Below, piece after piece: positions 23,459 to 32,246 of a stretch of DNA of 50,523 nucleotides. The DNA is from Pseudomonadota bacterium (GTDB lineage Bacteria > Pseudomonadota > Alphaproteobacteria > Reyranellales > Reyranellaceae), in contig JAIUOX010000024.1 in NCBI GenBank assembly GCA_020160955.1, positions 1 to 50,523 of the forward strand, in the 5' to 3' direction. Numbering within the stretch: the first letter of the stretch is position 1; each line of letters starts with the position of its first letter. The position numbers were made by a program, and so were the translations under genes. A model generated the notes under the pieces. It was not told the DNA's origin, made no database searches, and saw only the letters and a program-made list of their open reading frames with translations.

Positions 23459-23508
23459 CGCTCGGGATGACAAGTCTTTCCTGTCATCCCGAGCGCAGCG
23501 AGGGACCC
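23446..23508. repeat. Inverted-repeat element, copy 2 (between convergent genes)
   Basis: Left arm 23446-23472 and right arm 23482-23507 pair with a single bulged base around a 9-nt loop. The sequence matches the element at 15187. The left arm supplies the gntK stop codon (23456-23458), and the right arm ends 6 nt from the stop of the convergent aldo/keto reductase. Its position makes it a natural bidirectional terminator. Confidence 0.85.
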
Positions 23509-23513
23509 TTCAA

Positions 23514-24485
23514 CTACTTCACGACCTTCAGTTCCTCCGACCGGTCGGTCGCCGGGGCCGGGGTGCGCGACAGGGCGGCGATCTCGGCGCGCAGCGCCGG
23601 GGTCATGTCGATCTCGACCGCGGCCAGCGAGTCCTTCAGCTGCTCGGGATTGCGCGCGCCGACGATCGGCGCGGTGACGGCGGGATGGGCGCCGACCCAG
23701 GCGACCGCGGTACTGACCGGGTGCAGGCCGCGCTTCTCGCAGAAGGCGACGAAGGCGGTGGCGACCTCGAACATCCAGTCGTCGCCGTAGCGCGCCTCGT
23801 ACATCTTGTTGGTCTTGAGCCGGCCCGAGGCCTGGCCGAGATACTTGCCCGACAGCAGCCCGGCGGCGCCGGGGCTGTAGGGGATGACGCCGATGCCGTT
23901 GGCCTGCGCCATCGGCAGGATCTCGACCTCGGCCTGGCGCTTCACCAGGTTGTACATCGGCTCGATGACCTGCAGGCGCGCCCAGTTGTTCTTCTCCTGG
24001 ATGTCGACGGCGCGCTGGGTCTGCCACGCCGACCAGTTGCTGACCGCCGGGTAGAGCACCTTGCCGGCGCGCACCAGGTCCTCCAGCCCGCGCATCATCT
24101 CGTCGATCGGCGTGACGGGATCGAAGCGGTGGAGGAACAGCACCTCGACGCGGTCGGTCTGCAGGCGACGCAGGCTGTTCTCGACCGCCTGAACGACGTG
24201 GCGGCGGTTGGCGCCGCGCGAATTGATGTCCGGCCCGGTCGGGTTGTAGCACTTGGTGGCGATCACGAGGTCGTCGCGATGGCTCTTCATCAGCCGGCCG
24301 AGGATCTCCTCCGAGCGGCCCTTGTTGTACTCGTTGGCGGTGTCGAAGAAGTTGATGCCCGCCTCGCGGACCATCCGGTACATCGCGGCCGACGTCACCT
24401 CGTCGGCATCGCCGCCGAACGACATGGTGCCGAAGCAGAGTTCGGAGACCGAGATGCCGGTGCGGCCGAGGAGTCGATAGTCCAT
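23514..24485 (-). CDS. Aldo/keto reductase
   Basis: A 323-residue NAD(P)H-dependent aldo/keto reductase with the full catalytic tetrad: D48 and Y53 (FFDTANEY), K78 (IATKCY) and H119 (LFLHRF). The N-terminal MDYRLLGRTGISVSELCFGT and the C-terminal SRTP region match the voltage-channel-beta/YajO-like branch that reduces small aldehydes and ketones. The gene converges on gntK across the repeat element. Its physiological substrate is unknown. Confidence 0.92.
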   Translation of the reverse strand: MDYRLLGRTGISVSELCFGTMSFGGDADEVTSAAMYRMVREAGINFFDTANEYNKGRSEEILGRLMKSHRDDLVIATKCYNPTGPDINSRGANRRHVVQAVENSLRRLQTDRVEVLFLHRFDPVTPIDEMMRGLEDLVRAGKVLYPAVSNWSAWQTQRAVDIQEKNNWARLQVIEPMYNLVKRQAEVEILPMAQANGIGVIPYSPGAAGLLSGKYLGQASGRLKTNKMYEARYGDDWMFEVATAFVAFCEKRGLHPVSTAVAWVGAHPAVTAPIVGARNPEQLKDSLAAVEIDMTPALRAEIAALSRTPAPATDRSEELKVVK

Positions 24486-24650
24486 AACTTCACTACCCCG
24501 CTAACGTGGTGGCCAAGGTCTTGTCACTGCGCCGGATTGCTCGTTCCGTCCCGGCGGAGAGAAATGTGACCGAGGCATGTTTATTGTGCTTAGCCTAGCG
24601 CAAGTCGCGGAACGCACCAGTTGCTATCGTTGGATTCTACGCAGAATCGA

Positions 24651-25499
24651 CTAGCGTAGTTGGGCAATTGCAAGATCTACTCCTAACCCTACCCGTGCCA
24701 TCTCGCGATACACCAAGATGTCCTCTGCAACTTTGCGCTCCCGCCCGGATCTTGTTGTGCCCTTGTCGCTAAGACCTACGAGTGGTGCTTCATCGAGCTT
24801 CGATACTTGCTGGCGGACACGCGTTCGAATTCCTTCTTCCGACTCGCGCAGTTCGGGTGTCACTCGCTCCATGATGGCTTGTCCCAAGGCTCCGACTGTC
24901 TCTTCCATCGGGCGCTGTTTGGGTGCACGTAGCAAAGACTGAATTTGGTCCCGGGCGACTTCGAAGGAGATCATGGTTAGCCTTTTAGGCTCTGAACAAA
25001 ACCACGCCGATGCCCAAGGGCAATATGCAACGACATGTTGCTTGTCGTCGGGTAAAAATCCGATGTCCCTTGGTGAAAACAGCGCTGAACGAAGATGCAC
25101 TTCTCCGTTCGCATACGCGGCGTCAAAGGCTCCTACGTTTGGTAAGGCTGGCGAGGCATAGAAAACAGAATCTGGATACTGTGATTCGAGGTCAATCAGC
25201 AGCTCATGTTGGCTCGATAGGTCGCGCCTCATCAGTGGCATTCTGAAGAAGGGAACGCTTATCCCTTGAAGCGAATGATGTGCGATTTCGGCCGCTGTGC
25301 CCCGGACCATCAATTCCGGCAGCTTGTACTGGAAGAACACCGGCTGGCTAGGGAAGTTGATCTTTACGTCAAAGCCTAGGCTGCCTTCTTGCAATAGATT
25401 CGGAAAAATCGGCGCTCCTACAGGAGCGTGTGAAGAGGATCGAATAAGGTTCTCGGTAAACGCATACCCAAAAGAAAATTCCGTGTAGCCTAACTTCAT
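24651..25499 (-). CDS. Hypothetical protein in a low-GC patch, possible nuclease-like fold
   Basis: A 282-residue protein I do not recognise as a named family. It has no signal peptide or membrane segment. The N-terminal part reads E16 in AFTENLIR, D44 in LGFDVKI and Q57-x-K59 in FFQYKLPELM, a spacing reminiscent of the E...D...(E/Q)xK core of PD-(D/E)xK nucleases; this is inference from pattern only. The C-terminal part is predicted helical (VGALGQAIMERVTPELRESEEG). Codon use and base composition are clearly less GC-rich than in neighbours, and the gene stands alone, so it was probably acquired horizontally. An inverted repeat lies just upstream of the start. Confidence 0.75.
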   Translation of the reverse strand: MKLGYTEFSFGYAFTENLIRSSSHAPVGAPIFPNLLQEGSLGFDVKINFPSQPVFFQYKLPELMVRGTAAEIAHHSLQGISVPFFRMPLMRRDLSSQHELLIDLESQYPDSVFYASPALPNVGAFDAAYANGEVHLRSALFSPRDIGFLPDDKQHVVAYCPWASAWFCSEPKRLTMISFEVARDQIQSLLRAPKQRPMEETVGALGQAIMERVTPELRESEEGIRTRVRQQVSKLDEAPLVGLSDKGTTRSGRERKVAEDILVYREMARVGLGVDLAIAQLR

Positions 25500-25514
25500 G
25501 CTGAGCGCCTCTTA

Positions 25515-25536
25515 CTGCTAGACTCAACAATAGCAG
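25515..25536. promoter_or_regulatory. Inverted repeat upstream of the low-GC orphan gene
   Basis: CTGCTA (25515-25520) and TAGCAG (25531-25536) form a perfect 6-bp inverted repeat with a 10-nt spacer, ending 16 nt before the ATG at 25499. The location near the ribosome site suggests an operator or a translational hairpin. It is short and could be chance. Confidence 0.3.
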
Positions 25537-25669
25537 TCGATCATCGGGTGGGTGGTTTGGTGCGCAACCATTGGTAGCATGAAGGCATATCTACTTGCCG
25601 TCGAGTGCTGTAAGCATGAAATGAGTTGGCAAGTGCACAATCCACCGGCGCGCGGTTTGGTGCCCTCCC

Positions 25670-26797
25670 TCAACCGCCCCGGTTCACCGACATCAGCGGC
25701 AGGTCGAAGGCCGCGCTGTCGCCCTTGATCTCGGGCGGCAGCGGCGCGTAGGGCGAGCCGGAGCGGACGCCCTGCAGCACGCCGTTGTCGAACTCGACGT
25801 AGCCGCTCGAGCGCGTGACCTTGACGTCGAGCAGGCGGCCGTCGCGGGCGATCACCACGCGCACCACGGTCAGGCCCTGGCGGGCGTTGACGTTGGCCGA
25901 GTAGCGATAGCCCTGCAGGCTGCGCACCACCTGCCACAGGTAATTGTCGGCGACGCGGGCGCGGCTGTAGCTGTCGGCCGGGTTCACGAACGGCGACGGC
26001 GAGGGATTGTCCGACTGCGTGCCGGCCGGCGGCTTGCGCGACGGCAGGGTCGACAGCGGCGACGGCGCGTACTTCGGCGCCTCGTGCTGCGGGATGGGCG
26101 GCGCCGGCGGCTTCGGCGAGGCGGGCGCCTGGGTCGCCGCGGTAGCCGGCTTCTGCTCGGTCGGCGGCTTCTTGTCGTCGTGCTTCTGCGCCTTGTCGGG
26201 CTCGGGCAGCTTCGGCTCCGGCGCCTTCTTCGGCGCCGGGACCGGCGGCATCTCCGGCGGCTTGGGCAGCATCCCGGCCGGGGCCGAGGGCGCCAGCGCG
26301 GCGCGCGGCGGGGCGGCGGCGGCTGGCGGCGTCGGGGCGGGCACCGGGGGGCGCGGCGGCGTGACCGGGGGTGGCGTGATCGGCTCGGGCCGGGCCATCG
26401 CGGTCTGGGCCGGCTGCGAGGGCGGGTCGCGCGCCGGGTCGGTATCGCGGATCGGCGGCGGCGGCGGGGCGAGGTCGGCATCCTTCGGCTTGTCGCCCTT
26501 GGGCGGCGCCTGGGTCGCCTTGTCGGCCACGATGTCGGCCGGCGGGCGGATGCCCTCGACCGGGGGCAGGATGGTTGGCCGGGGCGGTTCCGGCGCCTTC
26601 TGCGGCTCCGGCGGCTTGGGCGGCGGGGGCTGCTCGAACGAGACCTGGATCACGTCCTCGACCGGCGGCGGGGTCGGCTCGCGGTTGGCCCACCAGATGG
26701 CGGCGGCGATCGCCGCGTGCAGCAGCACGGCGAGGGCCACGGCGCTCCAGGGCATGCGCTCGAAGCGGTGGGAGAGGGCACTGACGGCGGGAGCCAC
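25670..26797 (-). CDS. TonB-like energy-transduction protein
   Basis: A 375-residue protein with the classic TonB layout: a short cytoplasmic N-terminus, one membrane helix at about 18-37 (AVALAVLLHAAIAAAIWW), a very long proline-rich periplasmic linker (about 40-260), and a C-terminal TonB/TolA-like domain (YLWQVVRSLQGYRYSANVNA, then GLTVVRVVIARDGRLLDVKV). It would transmit proton-motive energy from an ExbB/ExbD motor to outer-membrane receptors, but no exbBD or receptor gene is present here. The start is GTG at 26797; the ATG at 26755 is an alternative. It follows the GMC gene by 40 nt. Confidence 0.85.
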   Translation of the reverse strand: MAPAVSALSHRFERMPWSAVALAVLLHAAIAAAIWWANREPTPPPVEDVIQVSFEQPPPPKPPEPQKAPEPPRPTILPPVEGIRPPADIVADKATQAPPKGDKPKDADLAPPPPPIRDTDPARDPPSQPAQTAMARPEPITPPPVTPPRPPVPAPTPPAAAAPPRAALAPSAPAGMLPKPPEMPPVPAPKKAPEPKLPEPDKAQKHDDKKPPTEQKPATAATQAPASPKPPAPPIPQHEAPKYAPSPLSTLPSRKPPAGTQSDNPSPSPFVNPADSYSRARVADNYLWQVVRSLQGYRYSANVNARQGLTVVRVVIARDGRLLDVKVTRSSGYVEFDNGVLQGVRSGSPYAPLPPEIKGDSAAFDLPLMSVNRGG

Positions 26798-26837
26798 GGC
26801 GGGTATTTAAGCCGGCGGGGCCGTCCTCGCCACCCTC

Positions 26838-28433
26838 CTACCGCGCTGCGGCAGGATGCCAATCGCGTGATCGGCGGAGCAGATCGGCCATCTTTTCGCC
26901 AATCATTACAGTCGTGAGGTGGGTATTGGCCCGGACCACGGTCGGCATGACCGAGGCGTCGATCACCCGCAGGCCGGTGCAGCCGATCACCCGGCAGTCC
27001 GGGTCGACCACGCTGGTCGGGGCGTCGGCCGCGCCCAGCCGGCAGGTCCCGCTGGCGTGCTGGGCGTCCGAGCACTCGGCGAACATCCAGTCGTCCAGCT
27101 CGGCCGGGCTGAACGGCCGGTCGATCGGCCGGCCGGTGCTGCCGTAGGTCACGCCGGTGGCGATGGCGCGCACCGCCGCGTGCTGCGCGATCGCGACGGC
27201 GCGAGCGACGCCGTCGCGCATCCGCACCAGGTCGCTGTCGTGGCTCAGCATGCGCTCGTCGATCGCCGGGTCGGCGGCGGGATCGCGCGACACGATGCGC
27301 ACCGTGCCCTCGCTCAGCGCCTCGAAGGCCGAGACCGCCAGCCGCGCCCGCGCCGTGCCGCCATCCTCGGCGGGGCGCAGGTTGCCGGCGATCATGATCA
27401 TGTCGTTGACGCCCGCGCCGGCCAGGCCCGACGAGTAGCGCAGGCAGCAGTTGGTGTGGCGGTGCATCAGCGTGCTGACCCGCGCGTCCTCCCTGAGGTC
27501 GAGCATCAGGCCGAGGATCGGGTGGTCGAGCAGGTGCGCGCCGACCGGCCGGTCGGCGACCACCGGGATGCCCAGCCGGTCGAGCAGGGCGCGCGGGCCG
27601 ATGCCGGAGCGCTGCAGGATGGCCGGCGAATGGATCGCGCCGGCCGACAGGATGACCTCGCGCCGCGCCCGCACGCCCAGGGCCTCGCCGCCGATGCGGA
27701 CGGTGACGCCGTTGGCATGCGGCCGGTTGCCCTCGAAGGTCAGCGTGTCGACCACCGCGTTGCCGACGATGGCGAGGTTGGCGCGGCCGCGCGCCGGCTC
27801 GAGGTAACCGTCGTTGACCGAGATGCGCAGGCCGGCGCGGCTGTTGATCGCGTAGGGCGAGACGCCGGTGCCGACCGGCGCGTTGTGGTCGGGACACCAC
27901 GGGTAGCCGAGGCCGAGCGCGGCCTCGCGCAGCGCGCGGTCGACCGGACCCCAGTGCTCGATCGGCGCGCGGTAGACCGGGATCGGCCCGTCCTTGCCGT
28001 GGTACGGCGCGTCGCCGAAATCGACGTCGCTCTCGAGCTTGCGGAAGTAGGGCAGCACGTCGTCCCAGCCCCAGCCGGCGGCGCCCTGCGCCTCCCACTC
28101 GGCGAAGTCCTCGGGGATGCCGCGGATCGCGATCTGGCCGTTGATGGTCGAACTGCCGCCGATCGCGCGGCCGCGCCACAGCAGCTTGGGTTCCTGTCGC
28201 TCGGTGCGGCGGGCGAGCAGGGTCGGCCAGCGGTAGTCGTCGTCGGCGATGGCGCGCAGCGGGTTGGGGATGCGGATGTGGTGCGGCGTCTCGGCGGTGC
28301 GGAAGTCGCGCCCGGCCTCCAGCAACAGGACCCGCAGCGCCGGCTCCTCGGAGAGGCGCGCCGCCAGCACGGCGCCGGCCGAGCCGCCGCCGACGATGAT
28401 GTAGTCGTATTCCGCGTCGATCTTCGGAGACAT
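26838..28433 (-). CDS. GMC-family FAD-dependent oxidoreductase (choline-dehydrogenase-like)
   Basis: A 531-residue flavoprotein. The FAD-binding motif GGGSAG is at 15-20, followed by LLLEAG, the GMC signature [13 protein letters not shown], and [15 protein letters not shown] (second signature). Likely active-site residues are H459 ([12 protein letters not shown]) and H505 (ANTHLTTVM). The family oxidises alcohols to aldehydes, passing electrons to quinones or oxygen. The substrate is unknown. It diverges from the M20 amidohydrolase gene with about 70 nt between the starts. Confidence 0.92.
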   Translation of the reverse strand: MSPKIDAEYDYIIVGGGSAGAVLAARLSEEPALRVLLLEAGRDFRTAETPHHIRIPNPLRAIADDDYRWPTLLARRTERQEPKLLWRGRAIGGSSTINGQIAIRGIPEDFAEWEAQGAAGWGWDDVLPYFRKLESDVDFGDAPYHGKDGPIPVYRAPIEHWGPVDRALREAALGLGYPWCPDHNAPVGTGVSPYAINSRAGLRISVNDGYLEPARGRANLAIVGNAVVDTLTFEGNRPHANGVTVRIGGEALGVRARREVILSAGAIHSPAILQRSGIGPRALLDRLGIPVVADRPVGAHLLDHPILGLMLDLREDARVSTLMHRHTNCCLRYSSGLAGAGVNDMIMIAGNLRPAEDGGTARARLAVSAFEALSEGTVRIVSRDPAADPAIDERMLSHDSDLVRMRDGVARAVAIAQHAAVRAIATGVTYGSTGRPIDRPFSPAELDDWMFAECSDAQHASGTCRLGAADAPTSVVDPDCRVIGCTGLRVIDASVMPTVVRANTHLTTVMIGEKMADLLRRSRDWHPAAAR

Positions 28434-28506
28434 GGCCTCGTCACTGGCATGCTTCTTGGTAGTCTGTCACGCCCCCGGAAATGAATGGGTGCAAGAGGAG
28501 AGGGCG

Positions 28507-29748
28507 ATGGCGACCAACGTGCTGGAGATCGACGCGCAGAGGCTGTGGCAGACGCTGGAGCGCTCGGCCGAGATCGGCCGCTTCCGCGACGTCGGGCTGC
28601 GCCGGCTGGCGCTGTCGGGCGAGGATCGCGAGATGCGCGACCAGTTCGTGGCCTGGGCGAAGGACGCCGGCTGCACCGTCGAGATCGACCGGCTGGGCAA
28701 CATCTTCGCCCGCCGGGCGGGCAGCGACCCGTCGCTGCCGCCGGTGGCGATCGGCAGCCACCTCGACACCCAGATCTGCGGCGGCCGCTACGACGGCATC
28801 CTGGGCGTGCTGTGCGGGCTGGAGGTGGTGCGCACGCTGAACGACCGCGGGCTCGCCACCAAGCGCGGCATCGAGGTGATCTGCTGGACCAACGAGGAGG
28901 GCGCGCGCTTCAGCCCGCCGATGATGGGCTCGATGGCCTTCGCCGGCGTGCTCCAGGAGGCCGACGTGCTGGCCACCACCGACGATGCGGGCGTCACGGT
29001 CGCCGAGGCGCTGGATGCCATCGGCTATGCCGGGCCGCTGCCGCTTGGCCAGCGCCGCTTCGACTCCTACCTCGAGCTGCACATCGAGCAGGCGCCGGTG
29101 CTCGACCGCGAGGGTTGCGACATCGGCATCGTGGTCGGCGGCTACCGCACCCAGGCGCTGAAGCTCACCATCAGGGGCGACACCGGCCATGCCGGCGGCA
29201 CGCCGATGGCCCAGCGGAAGAACGCGCTGGTCGGCGCCGGCTACGTGATCGCCGCGGTCAACGACATCGGGCTGGCCTATGCCGCCGACGAGGGCCGCAC
29301 CACGACGACGCGCATCGAGAGCTTCCCCAACCTGCCCGGCACCTATGCCGAGGAGGTGCGGCTGACCATCGACTTCCGCCACATCGAGCTGGCCCGCTTC
29401 GAGGCGATGCGCCGCGACGTCGATGCCGCGATCGCCGCGGCGGCGAAGAAGGCCAACGTCGAGATCGACGTCGCCGAGGGCTGGAGCTGGGGCACCGAGC
29501 TGTTCGCGCCGGAATGCATCGACCTCCTGCGCACCACCGCGCAGGAACTCGGCCTGCCGTATCGCGAGATGCGCAGCCAGGCCGGCCACGACGCCTACGC
29601 CGTGGCGACGATGGCGCCGACCGCGATGATCTTCACGCCCTGCCACGAGGGCATCAGCCACAACGTCAACGAGAACATCGAGCTGGTCCGATCGGTGCCC
29701 GGCGCCAACCTCCTCCTGAACGCGGCGGTGGCGCGGGCGAACAGGTAG
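28507..29748 (+). CDS. M20-family metal-dependent amidohydrolase (carbamoylase / allantoate-amidohydrolase type)
   Basis: A 413-residue enzyme of the Zn-dependent hydrolase subgroup that removes carbamoyl or ureido groups (N-carbamoyl-L-amino-acid hydrolase, beta-ureidopropionase, allantoate amidohydrolase). Metal ligands are visible: H85 (GSHLDT), D96 (GGRYDG), E130/E131 (TNEEG), H192 (ELHIEQ) and H385 (ISHNVNE). The lid domain contains GDTGHAGGTPM. The start at 28507 (MATNVLEID) has a GAGGAGAGG site; an upstream in-frame ATG would add 25 residues without homology. It would fit hydantoin or purine/pyrimidine nitrogen salvage, but the exact substrate is open. Confidence 0.9.
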   Translation: MATNVLEIDAQRLWQTLERSAEIGRFRDVGLRRLALSGEDREMRDQFVAWAKDAGCTVEIDRLGNIFARRAGSDPSLPPVAIGSHLDTQICGGRYDGILGVLCGLEVVRTLNDRGLATKRGIEVICWTNEEGARFSPPMMGSMAFAGVLQEADVLATTDDAGVTVAEALDAIGYAGPLPLGQRRFDSYLELHIEQAPVLDREGCDIGIVVGGYRTQALKLTIRGDTGHAGGTPMAQRKNALVGAGYVIAAVNDIGLAYAADEGRTTTTRIESFPNLPGTYAEEVRLTIDFRHIELARFEAMRRDVDAAIAAAAKKANVEIDVAEGWSWGTELFAPECIDLLRTTAQELGLPYREMRSQAGHDAYAVATMAPTAMIFTPCHEGISHNVNENIELVRSVPGANLLLNAAVARANR

Positions 29749-29762
29749 GGCGCGCATGGGAC

Positions 29763-29779
29763 CGCGCGCGTCTCGCGCG
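29763..29779 (+). terminator. Probable terminator after the amidohydrolase gene
   Basis: A 7-bp perfect stem GCGCGCG (29763-29769) and CGCGCGC (29773-29779) with a 3-nt loop lies 14 nt after the stop and is followed by a pyrimidine-rich run (TCCTCCCTTCT). It lacks a pure T tract, so strength is uncertain. Confidence 0.45.
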
Positions 29780-29826
29780 CTCCTCCCTTCTCCGCTACAG
29801 TCGCGCCCTCTCAATGGAGGGTTCCC

Positions 29827-30438
29827 GTGTCCCATGTCGTGACGACCGAGGCCGAGCTCGAGGCGCTGTACGGCACGCCCGTCGGTGCCGCCGTGGTCAA
29901 GGAGATCGACTACATCTCCGACCACTACCGTCGCTTCATCGAGACCTCGCCGTTCGTGGTGCTGGCGACGTCGGGTCCGGAAGGGCTCGACTGCACGCCG
30001 CGCGGCGACCCGGCGGGTTTCGTGCGCGTCGCGGACAAGCACACGCTGATGCTGCCCGACCGGCGTGGCAACAACCGGCTCGACACGCTGCGCAACCTGG
30101 TGCGCGACCCGCGCATCGCGCTGCTGTTCCTGACGCCCGGCGTCAACCGCACGCTGCGCGTCAACGGCCGGGCGCAGATCACGACCGACCCGGCGCTGTG
30201 CGCCTCCTTCACCATGGAGGGCAAGGCGCCGCGCAGCGTGATCGTGGTGACGGCCGAGCGCGTCTACACCCAGTGCCCCAAGGCCCTGGTCCGCTCGCAC
30301 CTGTGGGATCCCACGAAGTTCCTGGCCGAGACCGACCTGCCGAGCAGCGGCACGATCATGCACGCCCTGCAGGCGAGCTTCGACGCCGAGGAGTACGACC
30401 GCGCCTATCCGCAGCGGCTGAAAGAGACGATCTACTAG
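29827..30438 (+). CDS. Pyridoxamine 5'-phosphate oxidase-fold FMN protein (DR2398/MSMEG_1061-like)
   Basis: A 203-residue split-barrel flavin-binding protein. It starts with GTG at 29827 behind a GGAGGG site. Motifs are YISDHYRRFIETSPFVVLAT, DCTPRGDPAGFV, LPDRRGNNRLDTL and NPxV-like LRVNGRAQI, followed by YTQCPKALVRSHLW near the C-terminus. This matches the group of uncharacterised FMN proteins named after DR2398/MSMEG_1061, not true PdxH. Members of the wider fold bind FMN, F420 or haem. Its role here is unknown; it lies between the amidohydrolase and the gamma-glutamyltransferase in the same direction. Confidence 0.85.
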   Translation: MSHVVTTEAELEALYGTPVGAAVVKEIDYISDHYRRFIETSPFVVLATSGPEGLDCTPRGDPAGFVRVADKHTLMLPDRRGNNRLDTLRNLVRDPRIALLFLTPGVNRTLRVNGRAQITTDPALCASFTMEGKAPRSVIVVTAERVYTQCPKALVRSHLWDPTKFLAETDLPSSGTIMHALQASFDAEEYDRAYPQRLKETIY

Positions 30439-30474
30439 GCGATTTACTGGGCGATTGACGGGGGAAGAGACACC

Positions 30475-32163
30475 GTGACGACCTCGGACTGGCGCAGCCG
30501 CGCCGGCACGCCGTTCGCGTGCGAGAAGCATCCGGCCAGCGGCCGCAACGGCATGGTGGTATCCAACCACCCGCTCGCCTCGGCGGCCGGCGCGGAGATG
30601 CTGGCAGCCGGCGGTAACGCGGTCGACGCCGCGGTGGCGACGCAGTTCGCGCTGACCGTGGTCGAGCCGATGATGGTCGGGCTGATCGGCGGCACGACCT
30701 GCCATATCCGGTTGCCCGACGGCCGCCACGTCGTGATCGACGGCATGAGCGCGGTGCCGCTCGCCGGCCGCGCGGACATGTTCAAGCCGCTGCCCGGTGC
30801 GGCGCCGGAGGTCTTCACCGCCGAGGGCCGGGTCAACGAGGTCGGGCCGCAGGCGGTCGCGACGCCGGGCTCGCTGCTGGCCTGGACCCACGCGCTGCGC
30901 GCCTACGGGACGATGTCGCTGGCCGACGTGATGCAGCCGGCGATCCGCCACGCGCGGCGCGGCTTCACGGTGACGCCGTACCTGTCGGACTGCATCGAGA
31001 GCGCCGCCACCGACCTCGCCAAGGACCGGCTGGCGACCGCGCGGCTGTTGCCCGAGGGCACGCCGCTCAAGGCCGGCAGCCGGCTGGTCCAAGGCGACTA
31101 CGCCGAGTCGCTGGAGCTGATCGCGAAGGACGGCGAGGGCGCGCTGCACGGCGGGCCGCTCGGCGCGCTGCTCGACGAATTCATGCGCAAGGCCGGCGGC
31201 ACCCTGGCGATGGCCGACCTGACCGGCTACCGCGTGAAGGAGCGCGAGCCGATCCGCGCCCGCTACCGCGGCTGGGAGATCGTCGGGCCGCCGCCGCCCG
31301 CCGCCTCGGGGGTGCACATTGCCCAGATGCTGAACATCCTCGAGGCCTACGACATCGGCGCGATGGGCTTCGGCACGGTCGACACGCTGCACCTGCTGGC
31401 CGAGGTGCTGAAGATCGCCTTCGCCGACCGCGCGGCGGCGAGCGGCGATCCCGCCTTCGTCGATGTGCCGGTCGACCTGCTGACCTCGCGCGCCTACGCC
31501 GACAAGCGCCGCGCCCTGATCGACATGAAGAACGCGCAAGCCTGGTCGCCGGGCATCCCGGCCGGCCGCGAGGGCGCCGACACCACGCATCTCACCGTGG
31601 CCGACGGCCGCGGCACCGTGGTCTGCACCACCCAGACCATCAACAGCCTGTTCGGCGCGCGCTTCATCGTGCCGGGGCTGGGGATGATTCCGAACGACTA
31701 CATGTCGAACTTCGACCCGAGGCCGGGCCGTGCCCTGTCGATCGCGCCGGGCAAGCGCGTCACCACGTCGATGTCGCCGATGATGACCCTGCTCGAGGGC
31801 TCGGTGGTGCACGCGCTGGGCCTGCCGGGCGGGCGCAAGATCTTCCCGTCGGCGCTCCAGGCGCTGCTCAACCTGATCGACCACGGCATGTCGCTGCAGG
31901 AGGCGGTCGAGGCGCCACGGATCTGGACCGAGGGGCCGCTGCTCGAGGTCGAGCACGGCGTGCCCGAGCCGGTGCGCGAGGGGCTGCGGGCGCGTGGTCA
32001 CAAGCTGCAGGTCATGCCGACCGTTGCAGGCGGCATGAACGGCATCCAGCTGCACGCCGACGGCACGATGACCGGCGCGGCCTGCTGGCGCGCCGACGGC
32101 ATGGCCGTTGCATCGGGCGGGGGACTGGCGCGGCCGGGCGTGCGCTTCGTGCTGCCGGGCTGA
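30475..32163 (+). CDS. ggt: Gamma-glutamyltransferase family protein
   Basis: A 562-residue Ntn-hydrolase precursor. It starts with GTG at 30475 behind GGGGGAAGAGA. The N-terminal part has MVVSNHPLASAAGAEMLAAG and GGNAVDAAVA. The predicted self-cleavage site and nucleophile is T370 in ADTTHLTVAD, followed by the small-subunit motifs TTQTINSLFGARF, MSPMM and the glycine-rich GLPGGRKIFPS. No signal peptide is evident, so a cytoplasmic location is likely, unlike E. coli Ggt. Related cytoplasmic members act on gamma-glutamyl compounds or as acylases, so the substrate is uncertain. It is followed by the second Liv operon. Confidence 0.9.
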   Translation: MTTSDWRSRAGTPFACEKHPASGRNGMVVSNHPLASAAGAEMLAAGGNAVDAAVATQFALTVVEPMMVGLIGGTTCHIRLPDGRHVVIDGMSAVPLAGRADMFKPLPGAAPEVFTAEGRVNEVGPQAVATPGSLLAWTHALRAYGTMSLADVMQPAIRHARRGFTVTPYLSDCIESAATDLAKDRLATARLLPEGTPLKAGSRLVQGDYAESLELIAKDGEGALHGGPLGALLDEFMRKAGGTLAMADLTGYRVKEREPIRARYRGWEIVGPPPPAASGVHIAQMLNILEAYDIGAMGFGTVDTLHLLAEVLKIAFADRAAASGDPAFVDVPVDLLTSRAYADKRRALIDMKNAQAWSPGIPAGREGADTTHLTVADGRGTVVCTTQTINSLFGARFIVPGLGMIPNDYMSNFDPRPGRALSIAPGKRVTTSMSPMMTLLEGSVVHALGLPGGRKIFPSALQALLNLIDHGMSLQEAVEAPRIWTEGPLLEVEHGVPEPVREGLRARGHKLQVMPTVAGGMNGIQLHADGTMTGAACWRADGMAVASGGGLARPGVRFVLPG

Positions 32164-32246
32164 ACGGCCGGGCGCCGGGGCTTTCGTCCTTTCTCACCCT
32201 TGCGGTGTGGAATAGGCTGCCGGCGGGACATTCGAGGGGGACTACC

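Noticed and set aside
25554..25663. The 10-mer GGTTTGGTGC occurs twice, 100 nt apart, beside the low-GC gene
   Set aside because: It does not flank the gene on both sides, so it is not a target-site duplication; two copies of a 10-mer are weak evidence.
28441..32055. 1204-codon open frame on the minus strand
   Set aside because: High GC removes stop codons opposite real genes; it is antisense to the amidohydrolase, PPOX and ggt genes and shows no family motif.
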